NCBI GenBank assembly: GCA_017510785.1
Contig: JAFWMH010000037.1
Location: 38,703 to 102,702, forward strand
DNA from: Atopobiaceae bacterium
Lineage (GTDB): Bacteria; Actinomycetota; Coriobacteriia; Coriobacteriales; Atopobiaceae
Length of the DNA: 64,000 nt
Direction of reading: 5' to 3'
In this document: positions 41,764-50,822 of the stretch, one piece after another
How positions within the stretch are numbered: position 1 is the first letter of the stretch
Layout of the letters: every line of letters starts with the position of its first letter
Made by a program: the position numbers and the translations under genes
The notes under the pieces: generated by a model
The model's input: the letters and a program-made list of their open reading frames with translations, nothing else
What the model was told of the DNA's origin: nothing
Database searches by the model: none

Positions 41764-42215
41764 GTGACGACGGGTACGGTTCAATCGACGGAGACCCCTT
41801 TCAGGCCCTTTGTGCGGGAGCTCCTGGCGGTCTTACGGGATATGCCCACGCTCCTTGGAGCAAAGCATGGTAAGAGCTGGCTGTGCCCATTTTGCGTCGT
41901 GCGTTTGCGAAGCGTCTGAAACTGAATACTACGATGATGGATGGCCGTCGGACCTAACAGGGTGGGTATACCCTGCCAGTTCGACGGCTTTTGTCATGCA
42001 AGAAATCAATACGAAGAAGTTCGGTAATGCCTATAGCGGTTCTGCTGTTAAGGGTAACTCGGACGATCTAACAACCGGAGGTGGGTTTTCGCGGGCATCG
42101 CAGATGCAATACAAACAGTTAAAGTAAAAGGCTCAGATAGCGATACTGAAGTAGGTGCAAAGCCCTGGCTGCTAAGCACGGATGAAGCAAATGATATGTG
42201 CATATTATGGCATCC
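41764..42215 (+). pseudogene. Fragments of decayed coding sequence, lower GC
   Basis: Three overlapping bits look protein-like but have no full frame: a 51-codon ORF from GTG 41764 (PFVRELLAVLRDMPTLLGAK), then SETEYYDDGWPSDLTGWVYP to GNSDDLTTGG in frame 2, then VFAGIADAIQTVKVKGSDSD in frame 1, up to a family C repeat. A shift near 42078-42086 joins the last two. The tract is less GC-rich than its neighbours. No family is recognised; it may be imported DNA in decay. Confidence 0.35.
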
Positions 42216-42225
42216 TTTTAGTTCA

Positions 42226-42320
42226 GGTTGGGTGCCGTTTGAACCGCTTCCGACCCGATTGCCCTTCAAAAACGTCCCGTTTGGCACCCATAATGGGGTG
42301 GGTGTCGTTTGGGCTGCCCG
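42226..42320. repeat. Dispersed repeat, family C, copy 3
   Basis: GGTTGGGTGCCGTTTG at the left and GTCCCGTTTGGCACCCAT plus GGGTGTCGTTTGGGC at the right share the core with 17488 and 40613. It follows decayed sequence and lies at the 3' end of the beta-lactamase-like gene. Confidence 0.6.
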
Positions 42321-42368
42321 CGTCCGGCCATTCGCGGCTCGCACATCCGTGCAAAAAACCGGCGCGCC

Positions 42369-44375
42369 TCACAGCATCTCGTAGTGGGCTCGCGCGATGG
42401 CGGTGAAGATGGGCTCAAGCTCGCCGAACTGCGCTGGTGCGGTTGTCATAACGGCGACGGCGTATGGTCCTTCCTCGGCGAACACCACGCCGCCCTCGAC
42501 GGTCGCGGGCTCCGATCCATAGTCGCCGAAGAACTCAAACCAGCCCATCTTGCCCCACGTGCGCACCTCGGGACCGAGCGCCACGCGCATAGCGGACGTC
42601 GTGCGCTGCGAGAGCAGGTCGGCAAGCTGGCGTGCGGGCGCCGTATCGGACTGCAAGTAGTCGTACATGTGGACCCACATGCCCAAAAGCTGGTTGGCGT
42701 TCATGTGCGGATAGTTCCAGCGCATCATTTCCTCATACGACTCGTAGCCGTCGTGGCCTACGTGCGCGTCCTGCAGCCACGAAAGAAACACCTCGGAGCC
42801 ATAAATGCCTCGAAGCTCGTGATACGCCTCGTCGCTCGACTCGACAATGGTGTCTTGTGCGAGGGGATACACCGCCTCTACGGTAGTCTCCCCAGGTTCG
42901 ATGAGTTTTTGATACACACATGCGGTATACGGTGCCTTAATGCTGCTAGCGGGGTACTGGATGCGCAAGCTATCGTAGTTAAGCTCGTTACCGTTGGTGA
43001 GGTCGCGCACGGCAAAGGACACGAGGTCGCCCGTGTCCTCGAACTCGCCGATGGCGCGCGTGAGAACACCATAAGCGTTGCTGTTGCGTACCGCCGCAGC
43101 ACAGTTGCCACCGAACTCGTGAGCGATTGTGCGCGGTTCAACATATTCGTCGTTCTTGGGCTGAGGCTTGGGTTTGTCTGCGACCCGCACCCCTTCGGGA
43201 GTGGGCTGGAGCCAACCGGGTATTGCCGGGATGGTTGCGACGAACAGGACTATGGTGATGACAAGCGCGCCTACCGCGTAGGCAAAAGCGGGCGAGCGCA
43301 TGAGCGAACGTATGGCGCGGATACGAGCGGACTTGCGGCGACGTCGGCGTAGGCGCTCGCGCTGTGCATCGCGGTGCCGCGACGTGGAAGCTTGGCGCGA
43401 ATCCGCCGCCCGCGGCTCAACGGATGGCTGAGACTCGGCCCGTCGGTCTAGCAACTGATACGGGTCTGATGCCGGACGCGACTCAACGGACGGAACTCTT
43501 TCGAGCGTCGCTCGTCGTGCGGCGCGACTGGCATCGTCTCTTGTAGCGTGGGATTTGTGCGGTCGATGGTTGTTCGCCGAGGCGGGGCCTCGCCACGGCA
43601 GTTGCAGGCCTTTTGATGCGTGCGCACTGTTCTGCACTCGGTTGCGCCGTGGCTTGCTGCTGTTGGCGCGAACGTGTCTGGCTTCGCCGTTCCGCGATTG
43701 CTCGCCGCTTCTCTGTGAGCGCTCGCGCCGTGACGTCGCGTCCCTGCGGCTCGATTCCGCGCTTCCATGTCGCCGCTTCTCGTGACTTGACTCACGTCTC
43801 TTTCGATGGCTATGGCTTCGCTGGGATGGCTGATGTTCGTGAGATGTCTCTCCGTCAAATAGCGCACGGCCGTCCGACGTGCGGCCATCCGAGCTCCCGT
43901 GAAAAGACATGCGTGTATCTCGCGTGCGGTCTCCAGCGGTGCTGGTGCTTGGCTTGCGGCCGTCCACCGCATGGCCATGCGAGGTAGAGGACTGTTCCCG
44001 TGGTTCGTTGTGAGCGTATCGCGTGGAGGACGCGTGGCGCTGTTGTGTGGAATTCGCCTGCACTTCTTGCGGAGGTATTTCTGGCGTCTCAGGTCGTACG
44101 GGATGCCCGGAGCGCGCAGATTGATCTCGATTATCGTATCGATTCGACTGCGCCGGCTGTTCCTGACGCACGTGGCGACCTGTCGGTCTGGGTTGGTTCT
44201 GGCGTGCGAGTTGATCCGACAGTGCGGGCTGACCGTGACGTGCGTGTCTACCAGATGGCGTTGGCTGGTCCTGACGCGCATGCCGACCCTGTCGTGCTGG
44301 TTGCGCTGCCCGACCATGAGACGGTCGATGTTCAGGTTGGGCATGACGCGCATGCCGTCCGTGCGACGAAGCCAT
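42369..44375 (-). CDS. Membrane-anchored class-A beta-lactamase-like serine hydrolase with ~360-residue basic N-terminus
   Basis: A 668-residue protein. Residues 1-~360 are an extremely basic, His/Arg/Ser/Gln-rich tract with loose repeats (GRHARHGQPALSDQLARQNQ). A transmembrane helix (about 345-380; FAYAVGALVITIVLFVATIP) comes next. The outer domain (about 400-668) has a class-A-like serine hydrolase fold: SxxK in YPASSIKAPYTACVY (near residue 475), SSDEAYHELRG, and WGKMGWFEFFGDYG near the KTG position. It may be a peptidoglycan carboxypeptidase-like or beta-lactamase-like enzyme. GGGAGGTGAGG precedes the ATG. The end opposite a family C repeat is close. Confidence 0.8.
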   Translation of the reverse strand: MASSHGRHARHAQPEHRPSHGRAAQPARQGRHARQDQPTPSGRHARHGQPALSDQLARQNQPRPTGRHVRQEQPAQSNRYDNRDQSARSGHPVRPETPEIPPQEVQANSTQQRHASSTRYAHNEPREQSSTSHGHAVDGRKPSTSTAGDRTRDTRMSFHGSSDGRTSDGRALFDGETSHEHQPSQRSHSHRKRRESSHEKRRHGSAESSRRDATSRRERSQRSGEQSRNGEARHVRANSSKPRRNRVQNSAHASKGLQLPWRGPASANNHRPHKSHATRDDASRAARRATLERVPSVESRPASDPYQLLDRRAESQPSVEPRAADSRQASTSRHRDAQRERLRRRRRKSARIRAIRSLMRSPAFAYAVGALVITIVLFVATIPAIPGWLQPTPEGVRVADKPKPQPKNDEYVEPRTIAHEFGGNCAAAVRNSNAYGVLTRAIGEFEDTGDLVSFAVRDLTNGNELNYDSLRIQYPASSIKAPYTACVYQKLIEPGETTVEAVYPLAQDTIVESSDEAYHELRGIYGSEVFLSWLQDAHVGHDGYESYEEMMRWNYPHMNANQLLGMWVHMYDYLQSDTAPARQLADLLSQRTTSAMRVALGPEVRTWGKMGWFEFFGDYGSEPATVEGGVVFAEEGPYAVAVMTTAPAQFGELEPIFTAIARAHYEML

Positions 44376-44663
44376 ATTTCCTCACCTCCCACCACGTGTA
44401 GTGTGCACATTGTACGCTTGCTGGGAGACAAATGCTCTTACGCTTTCTTAAAGATGGTTACATTCAACGGCACGCGTCTCTCACACGCCTCTCTCGTGCG
44501 TACGTCTTGGTGAGTTGCGGTTCACGCCTGCCACGGGCGGAGCAGTCATTTAGAATGGTTGTTTGCAGCAAGACGAAGGTCGAGACGCGGGGCGATTTGC
44601 CGTCAGGCTTGTGCTCCGGGCTCTCGAAAAGGAACGGTGTAGGTGAAGAGGAGAAATCAATCT

Positions 44664-46343
44664 ATGGCAGAGTTTATCTACCAAATGTACAAGGTGCGCA
44701 AGGCGCACGGCGATAAGGTCATTCTTGACGATGTGACGATGGGATTCTTCCCCGGCGCCAAAATCGGCGTGGTTGGTCCCAACGGTATGGGTAAGTCCAC
44801 TCTCCTTAAAATAATGGCCGGCATGGAAGACATATCCAACGGCGAGGCAATGCTCAGCCCCGGTTACACGGTCGGTCTGCTTCAACAGGAACCGCCGCTC
44901 GAAGAAGACAAAACCGTTCGCGAGAACATCGAGCTCGCCTTTGGCGACCTACTCGCCAAAATCGCGCGCTTTAACGCCATCAGCGAAGAGATGGCGGATC
45001 CCGATGCGGACTTCGATGCTCTTATGACCGAGATGGGCGAGCTGCAGGATGCCATAGACGCAGCTAACGGCTGGGACCTGGATTCTCAGCTGAGCCAGGC
45101 CATGGACGCGCTTCAGTGTCCGGACCCAGACGCGCCGGTAAGCGTGCTCAGTGGTGGCGAGCGCCGTCGCGTCGCGCTGTGCCGCTTGCTGCTCGAGGCG
45201 CCCGACCTGCTGCTTCTTGACGAGCCAACCAACCACCTCGATGCCGAGTCGGTATTGTGGCTGGAGCAGTTCCTGCATCGTTACCCAGGCGCGGTCCTCG
45301 CCGTAACGCACGACCGCTACTTCCTCGACAACGTGGCCGAGTGGATTTGCGAGGTGGATCGCGGAACGCTTTATCCGTATAAGGGCAACTATTCTACGTA
45401 TCTTGAAACCAAAGCTGCGCGCATGGAGGCCGAGAGCCAGCAAAACGCCAAGCGTGCGAAAAAGCTCAAGGCCGAGCTCGCGTGGGTGCGCAGCGGCGCG
45501 AAAGCTCGTCAGGCAAAGGGCAAGGCGCGTCTTGCGCGCTACGAGGAGATGGTGGCCGAGGCCGCACAGTCCAAAAAGCTGGACTTCTCCGAAATCCAGA
45601 TTCCTGCCGGTCCGCGTTTGGGCAACAAGGTGCTCGAGGCGGAACACCTGTGCAAGTCGTTTGGCGACCGCGTGCTCATTGATGACTTGAGCTTTAGCCT
45701 GCCGCGCAACGGCATTGTGGGCGTGATTGGTCCCAACGGCGTTGGCAAAACGACGCTCTTCAAGTGCATCGTGGGCGATGAGCAACCCACGAGCGGTACG
45801 CTCGAGCTGGGTGAGTCCGTTAAGCTGAGCTACGTGGACCAAACGCGCGAGGGCCTCGACCCCAACAAGACCTTGTGGGAGGTCGTGAGTGGTGGCAACG
45901 ACTACCTTATGGTGGGCGAAACCGAGGTTCCGAGCCGCGCATATGTGGCGAGCTTTGGCTTTAAGGGTTCCGACCAGCAAAAGCGTGCCGGAGTGCTGAG
46001 CGGTGGCGAACGAAACCGACTGAATTTGGCGCTCACGTTGCGTCAGGGCGGCAATCTGCTCCTTCTCGACGAGCCGACGAACGACCTCGATACCGAAACG
46101 CTCGAGTCGCTCGAAGAGGCGCTCGAGCGCTTCCCCGGCTGCTCGGTGGTGGTAAGCCACGACCGCTGGTTCCTCGACCGCGTTGCCACGCACATCCTCG
46201 CTTGGGAGGGAACCGACGAGAATCCAGGGCATTGGCACTGGTTCGAAGGCAACTTCGAGGCGTACCAGGTCAACCGCGAGGAGCGTCTTGGGCCGGAGGC
46301 CTCCAAGCCCCACCGCCTGCACCGCAAACTCACCCGCGACTAA
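44664..46343 (+). CDS. ettA: Energy-dependent translational throttle A (ABC-F ATPase)
   Basis: A 559-residue cytoplasmic ribosome-binding ATPase with two ABC domains and no membrane part. It shows [12 protein letters not shown] and [13 protein letters not shown] in domain 1, the long interdomain linker with [21 protein letters not shown], and [12 protein letters not shown] and [12 protein letters not shown] in domain 2. The beginning [23 protein letters not shown] is the EttA hallmark. It gates first-peptide-bond formation according to ADP/ATP. ATG at 44664 is chosen over GTG 44643 because GAGGAG sits nine bases before it. Confidence 0.94.
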   Translation: MAEFIYQMYKVRKAHGDKVILDDVTMGFFPGAKIGVVGPNGMGKSTLLKIMAGMEDISNGEAMLSPGYTVGLLQQEPPLEEDKTVRENIELAFGDLLAKIARFNAISEEMADPDADFDALMTEMGELQDAIDAANGWDLDSQLSQAMDALQCPDPDAPVSVLSGGERRRVALCRLLLEAPDLLLLDEPTNHLDAESVLWLEQFLHRYPGAVLAVTHDRYFLDNVAEWICEVDRGTLYPYKGNYSTYLETKAARMEAESQQNAKRAKKLKAELAWVRSGAKARQAKGKARLARYEEMVAEAAQSKKLDFSEIQIPAGPRLGNKVLEAEHLCKSFGDRVLIDDLSFSLPRNGIVGVIGPNGVGKTTLFKCIVGDEQPTSGTLELGESVKLSYVDQTREGLDPNKTLWEVVSGGNDYLMVGETEVPSRAYVASFGFKGSDQQKRAGVLSGGERNRLNLALTLRQGGNLLLLDEPTNDLDTETLESLEEALERFPGCSVVVSHDRWFLDRVATHILAWEGTDENPGHWHWFEGNFEAYQVNREERLGPEASKPHRLHRKLTRD

Positions 46344-46398
46344 GCAAGTCCCGGGGCATAAGATAAACGTCCCGGGTACGGGACGAGTTCCGAAGGCG

Positions 46399-46443
46399 TG
46401 AGACGGGCTCTCCGAGCGTAAAAAACTCCAGGGGCCCGTCTCA
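46399..46443 (+). terminator. Long-stem hairpin after ettA
   Basis: TGAGACGGGC (46399-46408) pairs with GCCCGTCTCA (46434-46443) around a 25-base loop. No U-tract follows; a weak call. Confidence 0.4.
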
Positions 46444-46538
46444 TGTCCATATCCCAAGGTTCTCGCGTACCTTTTGTGTAACAATCGCGCAACATTTGGT
46501 ACTATGTGGTGGGGGAAAATCAATTAGATGGAGAGAGC

Positions 46539-47855
46539 ATGCTACGTGGCGTAGAGCTGCGCGGGGTTCGCATCCCGCACAATAAAGCGACCGCTGAGCT
46601 TGCCACGGTGCGAATGCCCGTGCCCACGCAGGTAATTATGCCCATGAATCAGCACGTGGGCGCGCCGTGCGAGGTACAGGTGAAGCGTCGTGCGCATGTG
46701 GACGTGGGTACGTTGCTGGGACATACGGACGCACGGATGTCGGCCGACATCTTTTCGCCTGTTTCTGGCACCGTTCGCGAGATTCGTTCGATTCACTACT
46801 CGAATGGGCGGTCCACACAGGCAGTGGTCATAGAGTCCGATGGCGAACAAACAATAGACAATAACATCGCGCCGCCCGAAGTCACGGACTATGCAAGCTT
46901 GGTCGAGGCGGTTCGCCATAGTGGAATCGTCGGCTTGGGTGGCGCGGGTTTTCCCACGTGGCTCAAGATGGACTCGGACCTTTCCACCATCGACTGCTGG
47001 CTCGTTAACGGTGCCGAGTGCGAGCCGTATCTTTCGAGCGATTATCGCGAGATGGTGGAGCATCCCGATACCATCCTGCATGGCATTCGCACGTGCTTGG
47101 ACTTCTCGGGCGTTCCGCGCGCTCGCATTTGCATAGAGAACAACAAACCGCGTGCCATCGAGCTACTGCGCGAGATGTCGGCCGGCGACGATCGCATCGA
47201 AGTGTTCGAGCTTCCAGCACGGTATCCACAGGGCGCGAGCCGCGTTATTCTGCGCAACGTGACGGGACGTTCCGTTCCGCGTGGAGGTCACCTCACCGAC
47301 GTGGGTGCCCTTCTCTTCAACGTTACCACTATGAGCGAGATTGGCCGCTTCCTGCAAGACGGCATGCCCTTGGTGCGCCGTCGCATAACCGTGATGGGCG
47401 ACGCCATCGAAACGCCGCAAAACCTCGAGGTGTGCATCGGTACGCCCGTCAAGGAAATACTCGAGTTTTGCGGCCTCAAGTCGCAGCCACGCAAGGTGGT
47501 AATCGGCGGACCGATGATGGGCATCACGCAGGTTGAGTTCGACGCGCCCATCGTGCGGGCGAACAGTGGCTTGCTGGCCTTTACGAACGAGTTGGTCGAT
47601 CGTCCGCAAACGACGGCATGCATACGCTGCTCGGCGTGCATCGACAACTGTCCGATGCGTTTGGCACCCATCGATATTCAAAAGGCGTATATGCGCCGCG
47701 ACGTCGAGAAACTCGACGAACTCATGGCCGACCTCTGCGTTGAGTGTGGCACCTGCTCGTACGTATGCCCGGCCAAACAACCGTTGGCACAATCTACTCG
47801 CTTTGCCCGCGCGTTTTTGCGTGCCAAGCAACGCGAGGCAAAGGGAAGGAGGTAG
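46539..47855 (+). CDS. rnfC: Rnf complex subunit RnfC
   Basis: A 438-residue peripheral subunit that takes part in NAD(H) binding and electron transfer in the ferredoxin:NAD+ oxidoreductase. It has a flavin/NADH-type core (GIVGLGGAGFPTWLKM, NGAECEPYLSSDYREM) and two [4Fe-4S] motifs near the end, CIRCSACIDNCPMRLAP and CVECGTCSYVCPAKQPL. The N-terminal barrel-sandwich-like part includes MNQHVGAPCEVQVKRRAHVDVGTLLG. The ATG at 46539 follows GGAGAG; the frame back to 46506 lacks a site. It is the first gene of an rnfCDGEAB run. Confidence 0.95.
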   Translation: MLRGVELRGVRIPHNKATAELATVRMPVPTQVIMPMNQHVGAPCEVQVKRRAHVDVGTLLGHTDARMSADIFSPVSGTVREIRSIHYSNGRSTQAVVIESDGEQTIDNNIAPPEVTDYASLVEAVRHSGIVGLGGAGFPTWLKMDSDLSTIDCWLVNGAECEPYLSSDYREMVEHPDTILHGIRTCLDFSGVPRARICIENNKPRAIELLREMSAGDDRIEVFELPARYPQGASRVILRNVTGRSVPRGGHLTDVGALLFNVTTMSEIGRFLQDGMPLVRRRITVMGDAIETPQNLEVCIGTPVKEILEFCGLKSQPRKVVIGGPMMGITQVEFDAPIVRANSGLLAFTNELVDRPQTTACIRCSACIDNCPMRLAPIDIQKAYMRRDVEKLDELMADLCVECGTCSYVCPAKQPLAQSTRFARAFLRAKQREAKGRR

Positions 47856-47858
47856 TGC

Positions 47859-48818
47859 ATGGAGCAGTTGCCCCTGCATCCTGCGGAGGAAACAAACCAG
47901 CCCCTTTTGCTGCTCACAGCACCACAGCTTACGAGCCCGGTGAGCACGCAATCCATTATGCGCGACGTGCTCATAGCGCTTGCACCAGCGTTTGTGGCTT
48001 CGGTGGTGGTGTTTGGTTGGCGTGCGGCGCTCGTTACGGTGGTTTCGGTGGCTTCGTGCGTGGGGTTCGAGTGGCTTTGGTGTCGCCTGCGCAAGACCCC
48101 CAACACCTGTTGGGACCTTTCGGCTGCCGTTACCGGCATGTTGCTGGCTTTTAACGTGCCCTCAACCCTGCCGCTTTATATGGTGGTACTCGGCGCATTC
48201 GTGGCCATCGTGCTTACCAAGGAGCTGTTTGGTGGCATTGGGTGCAACTTTGCCAATCCTGCCATCGTTGGGCGCATCTTCTTGGCGGTTTCGTTTCCCG
48301 CCGCAATGGCCACATTCGTTGCTCCTGGCTCGGTGGACCTCGTGAGTTCGGCTACGCCCCTCGCACCTGCCTCTGGGGCGCATACGTACCTTGAGCTGCT
48401 GTTGGGCCTGCACGGGGGCGTGCTAGGCGAAACGAGCGCGCTGGCTATCCTCATTGGCTTCGGATATTTGCTGGTCCGACGCGTTATTACTTGGCACGTG
48501 CCGGTGGTGTATGTCGGGCTGGTCGCGCTGCTCAGCTTGCTGGTAGGCCGCGATCCTCTGGCTCAGGTGCTTTCGGGTGGTCTTCTTTTGGGCGCAGTGT
48601 TTATGGCGACCGACTACACCACGACGCCTGCCACCCTACGTGGCAAGCTTGTGTTTGCCGTGGGGTGCGCACTCGTAACGTGTCTCATTCGCTTTTATGG
48701 AAACCTTAACGAGGGTGTTGCCTACTCCATCCTGTTCATGAATCTCTTCGTCCCGCACATCGATGCCGTTACGCGCAATACGCCCGTCGGTGGCGAGCGC
48801 GTGCGAAAGGGGAGGTGA
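47859..48818 (+). CDS. rnfD: Rnf complex subunit RnfD
   Basis: A 319-residue membrane subunit with about eight to nine helices. Conserved RnfD/NqrB features: TELFGGIGCNFANPAIVGRIFL-like stretch (KELFGGIGCNFANPA) and a flavinylation-type motif DLVSSATPLAPA, where the Thr carries FMN in relatives. It starts three bases after rnfC and overlaps the rnfG region. Ribosome site AAGGAGG. Confidence 0.93.
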   Translation: MEQLPLHPAEETNQPLLLLTAPQLTSPVSTQSIMRDVLIALAPAFVASVVVFGWRAALVTVVSVASCVGFEWLWCRLRKTPNTCWDLSAAVTGMLLAFNVPSTLPLYMVVLGAFVAIVLTKELFGGIGCNFANPAIVGRIFLAVSFPAAMATFVAPGSVDLVSSATPLAPASGAHTYLELLLGLHGGVLGETSALAILIGFGYLLVRRVITWHVPVVYVGLVALLSLLVGRDPLAQVLSGGLLLGAVFMATDYTTTPATLRGKLVFAVGCALVTCLIRFYGNLNEGVAYSILFMNLFVPHIDAVTRNTPVGGERVRKGR

Positions 48819-48823
48819 GCACC

Positions 48824-49375
48824 GTGAGCGCAAAGAATGTTGGATCCGCGACGAGTTCGCTCAAACCTGTTGTGGTGCTTGTCGCCATCTGCGCGGTTGC
48901 GGGTGTCCTGCTTGGCGCCGTGCATCAAGTCACGGCGCCCGTCATCGCGGAAGCCGGGGCGCGTCGTGCGCAGGAGACGTATGCCGCGCTCGTGCCTGAG
49001 GCAGCTTCCTTCGAGGACCTTCCCTTCAGCACGGAAGGTTGCATGGCGGCTTTGCGGGCGGTTGATGGTTCTGGTGCCACGCTTGGCTACGTTGTGGTGG
49101 CCGCAGATCGTGGGTATGGTGGTGCCGTTCCTCTAGCCGTTGCCTTCGATGCCTCTGGCACCGTGACGAACATTACCGTTATGCCCAACGAAGAAACGCC
49201 CGGACTGGGTTCTCGCATCACCGAGGACGCATACATCTCACAATATGTGGGATTATCTGCTGAACCTCAGGACGAATCGTCCATCGACCTCATAAGTGGT
49301 GCAACCATTTCGTCGAGGGCGGCACTCAACGCGTTCAACCACGCCGTCGAGGCATACGAGGAGGTGCGCTCATGA
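48824..49375 (+). CDS. rnfG: Rnf complex subunit RnfG
   Basis: A 183-residue subunit with an N-terminal membrane anchor (VVVLVAICAVAGVLLGAVHQV) and an outer FMN domain ending in SGATISSRA, where Thr takes covalent FMN. The start is taken as GTG 48824, eight bases after GGAGG; an alternative GTG at 48815 lies inside that site. It overlaps rnfE by four bases (ATGA). Confidence 0.92.
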   Translation: MSAKNVGSATSSLKPVVVLVAICAVAGVLLGAVHQVTAPVIAEAGARRAQETYAALVPEAASFEDLPFSTEGCMAALRAVDGSGATLGYVVVAADRGYGGAVPLAVAFDASGTVTNITVMPNEETPGLGSRITEDAYISQYVGLSAEPQDESSIDLISGATISSRAALNAFNHAVEAYEEVRS

Positions 49376-50208
49376 CAAAGCAAGACGCCCAGCCCACAGG
49401 TGAGCAGCCCACATGGAAGCGGGAGTTTTCCAAGGGCCTGCTCGCCCAGAATCCAGCGCTGCGCCAAATGCTTGGCCTGTGCCCCACGCTGGCCGTTACC
49501 ACGGCGGTGACCAACGGCATTGGCATGGGGCTTGCCACTACGTTCGTGCTCGTGTGCTCCGAAGTCGTCGTTTCTTTGTTACGCAAGATAATACCGAGCT
49601 CGGTGCGCATACCCGCCTACATCACCATCATTGCGAGCTTCGTTACGCTTACGATGATGCTCGTTAAGGCATACCTTCCGGCGCTCGACGATGCGCTGGG
49701 AATTTACTTGCCGCTCATCGTGGTGAATTGCATCGTGCTCGGGCGCGCGGAGTCGTTTGCCTCCAAGAACGGGCCTGGCCTTGCCGCGATTGACGGCTTG
49801 GGCATGGGGCTGGGCTTTACCGGCTCGCTGGTGCTTATGTCGGCCATTCGCGAGCTTTTGGGCGCGGGTACGCTCCTTGGCTTTAAAATACTTCCGCCCT
49901 TTGTGGAGCCCATGCTCATTATGATAACGCCCGCTGGTGGCTTTGCGGTGCTTGGCGTGCTCATCGCGGCCTCGATGTGGCTCGAGGGTGGCGGACTCAA
50001 ACGTGGGGGCAACGATGGCGGAGTGCCCTCCGATACCCTGTGTGCGGCGTGCCCGATCGTGTGCGGCGTGAACGACCCCTACCGCGTGCACTGTGCCGAC
50101 GGCACGCTTAGCGAGCAACTGCGTAGGTTCGAGGAGATTCGCGAGGAGCTGCACGAGCATCCCATCGAGTTGGGTGAAAACGGCTCCTCCAAGGGAGGTG
50201 ACGCCTAA
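49372..50208 (+). CDS. rnfE: Rnf complex subunit RnfE with cysteine-rich C-terminal extension
   Basis: A 278-residue membrane subunit, with six helices in the first ~205 residues (FSKGLLAQNPALRQMLGLCPTLAVTTAV, NCIVLGRAESFASKNG, and GMGLGFTGSLVLMSAIRELLGAGTLLG). The body matches RnfE/NqrD, but family members usually end near 200-215. The extra ~65 residues include CAACPIVCGVNDPYRVHC, four cysteines with metal-site spacing. It may add an Fe-S or zinc site, or simply be a tail. ATGA overlap with rnfG and TAATG overlap with rnfA. Confidence 0.92.
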   Translation: MTKQDAQPTGEQPTWKREFSKGLLAQNPALRQMLGLCPTLAVTTAVTNGIGMGLATTFVLVCSEVVVSLLRKIIPSSVRIPAYITIIASFVTLTMMLVKAYLPALDDALGIYLPLIVVNCIVLGRAESFASKNGPGLAAIDGLGMGLGFTGSLVLMSAIRELLGAGTLLGFKILPPFVEPMLIMITPAGGFAVLGVLIAASMWLEGGGLKRGGNDGGVPSDTLCAACPIVCGVNDPYRVHCADGTLSEQLRRFEEIREELHEHPIELGENGSSKGGDA

Positions 50209-50798
50209 TGGCGCAGTATGCATCCATCCTGTTTGGCATGATTCTCGTCAATAACTTTGTGCTCGTAAAGTTCTTGGGTATTTGTCCCTTCCTGGGCGTG
50301 TCGAAGCGCTTCAGTTCGGCCGTGGGTATGGGAGGTGCCGTTACCGTGGTAATGGTACTGGCCATCGCGGTGACGTGGCCCATCCAGCAGCTGCTCGTCA
50401 GCTGGGACTTGGAGTACCTGCAGACGATTGCGTTTATTCTGGTAATCGCCACGCTCGTGCAGCTGCTCGAGATGGTGCTCAAGAAGTTCTTGCCGCCGCT
50501 GCATAAGGCGTTGGGCGTGTATCTGCCGCTCATCACCACGAACTGCGCTGTGCTTGGAGTTGCGACGCTCACGGTGGACAATGGCTATACGTATCCCGAG
50601 GCACTTGTGGCAGGCCTTGGCGCTGGCCTGGGCTTCTTGCTCGCCATGGTCATTTTTAACGGCGTGCGGCGTCGTGTGGATGAGGCAAACCCGCCCGAGG
50701 CGTTTCGCGGTATGCCCGTCACGCTGGTTGCGGCAGCCATTACGGCCATGAGCCTGATGGGCTTTTCGGGCGTGGTCGAGCATCTGTTTGGTGCGTAA
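50208..50798 (+). CDS. rnfA: Rnf complex subunit RnfA
   Basis: A 196-residue membrane subunit with six helices, homologous in fold to RnfE. Typical blocks: ILVNNFVLVKFLGICPFLGVSKRF, LPLITTNCAVLGVA and GLGAGLGFLLAMVIFNGVRRR. Each subunit pair (A/E) is thought to hold a shared [2Fe-2S] using the conserved Cys in GICPFLG and TTNCAVLG, both present. The start overlaps the rnfE stop (TAATG). Confidence 0.95.
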   Translation: MAQYASILFGMILVNNFVLVKFLGICPFLGVSKRFSSAVGMGGAVTVVMVLAIAVTWPIQQLLVSWDLEYLQTIAFILVIATLVQLLEMVLKKFLPPLHKALGVYLPLITTNCAVLGVATLTVDNGYTYPEALVAGLGAGLGFLLAMVIFNGVRRRVDEANPPEAFRGMPVTLVAAAITAMSLMGFSGVVEHLFGA

Positions 50799-50822
50799 GG
50801 CAAAGAGGGAGAGGAACGCTCG

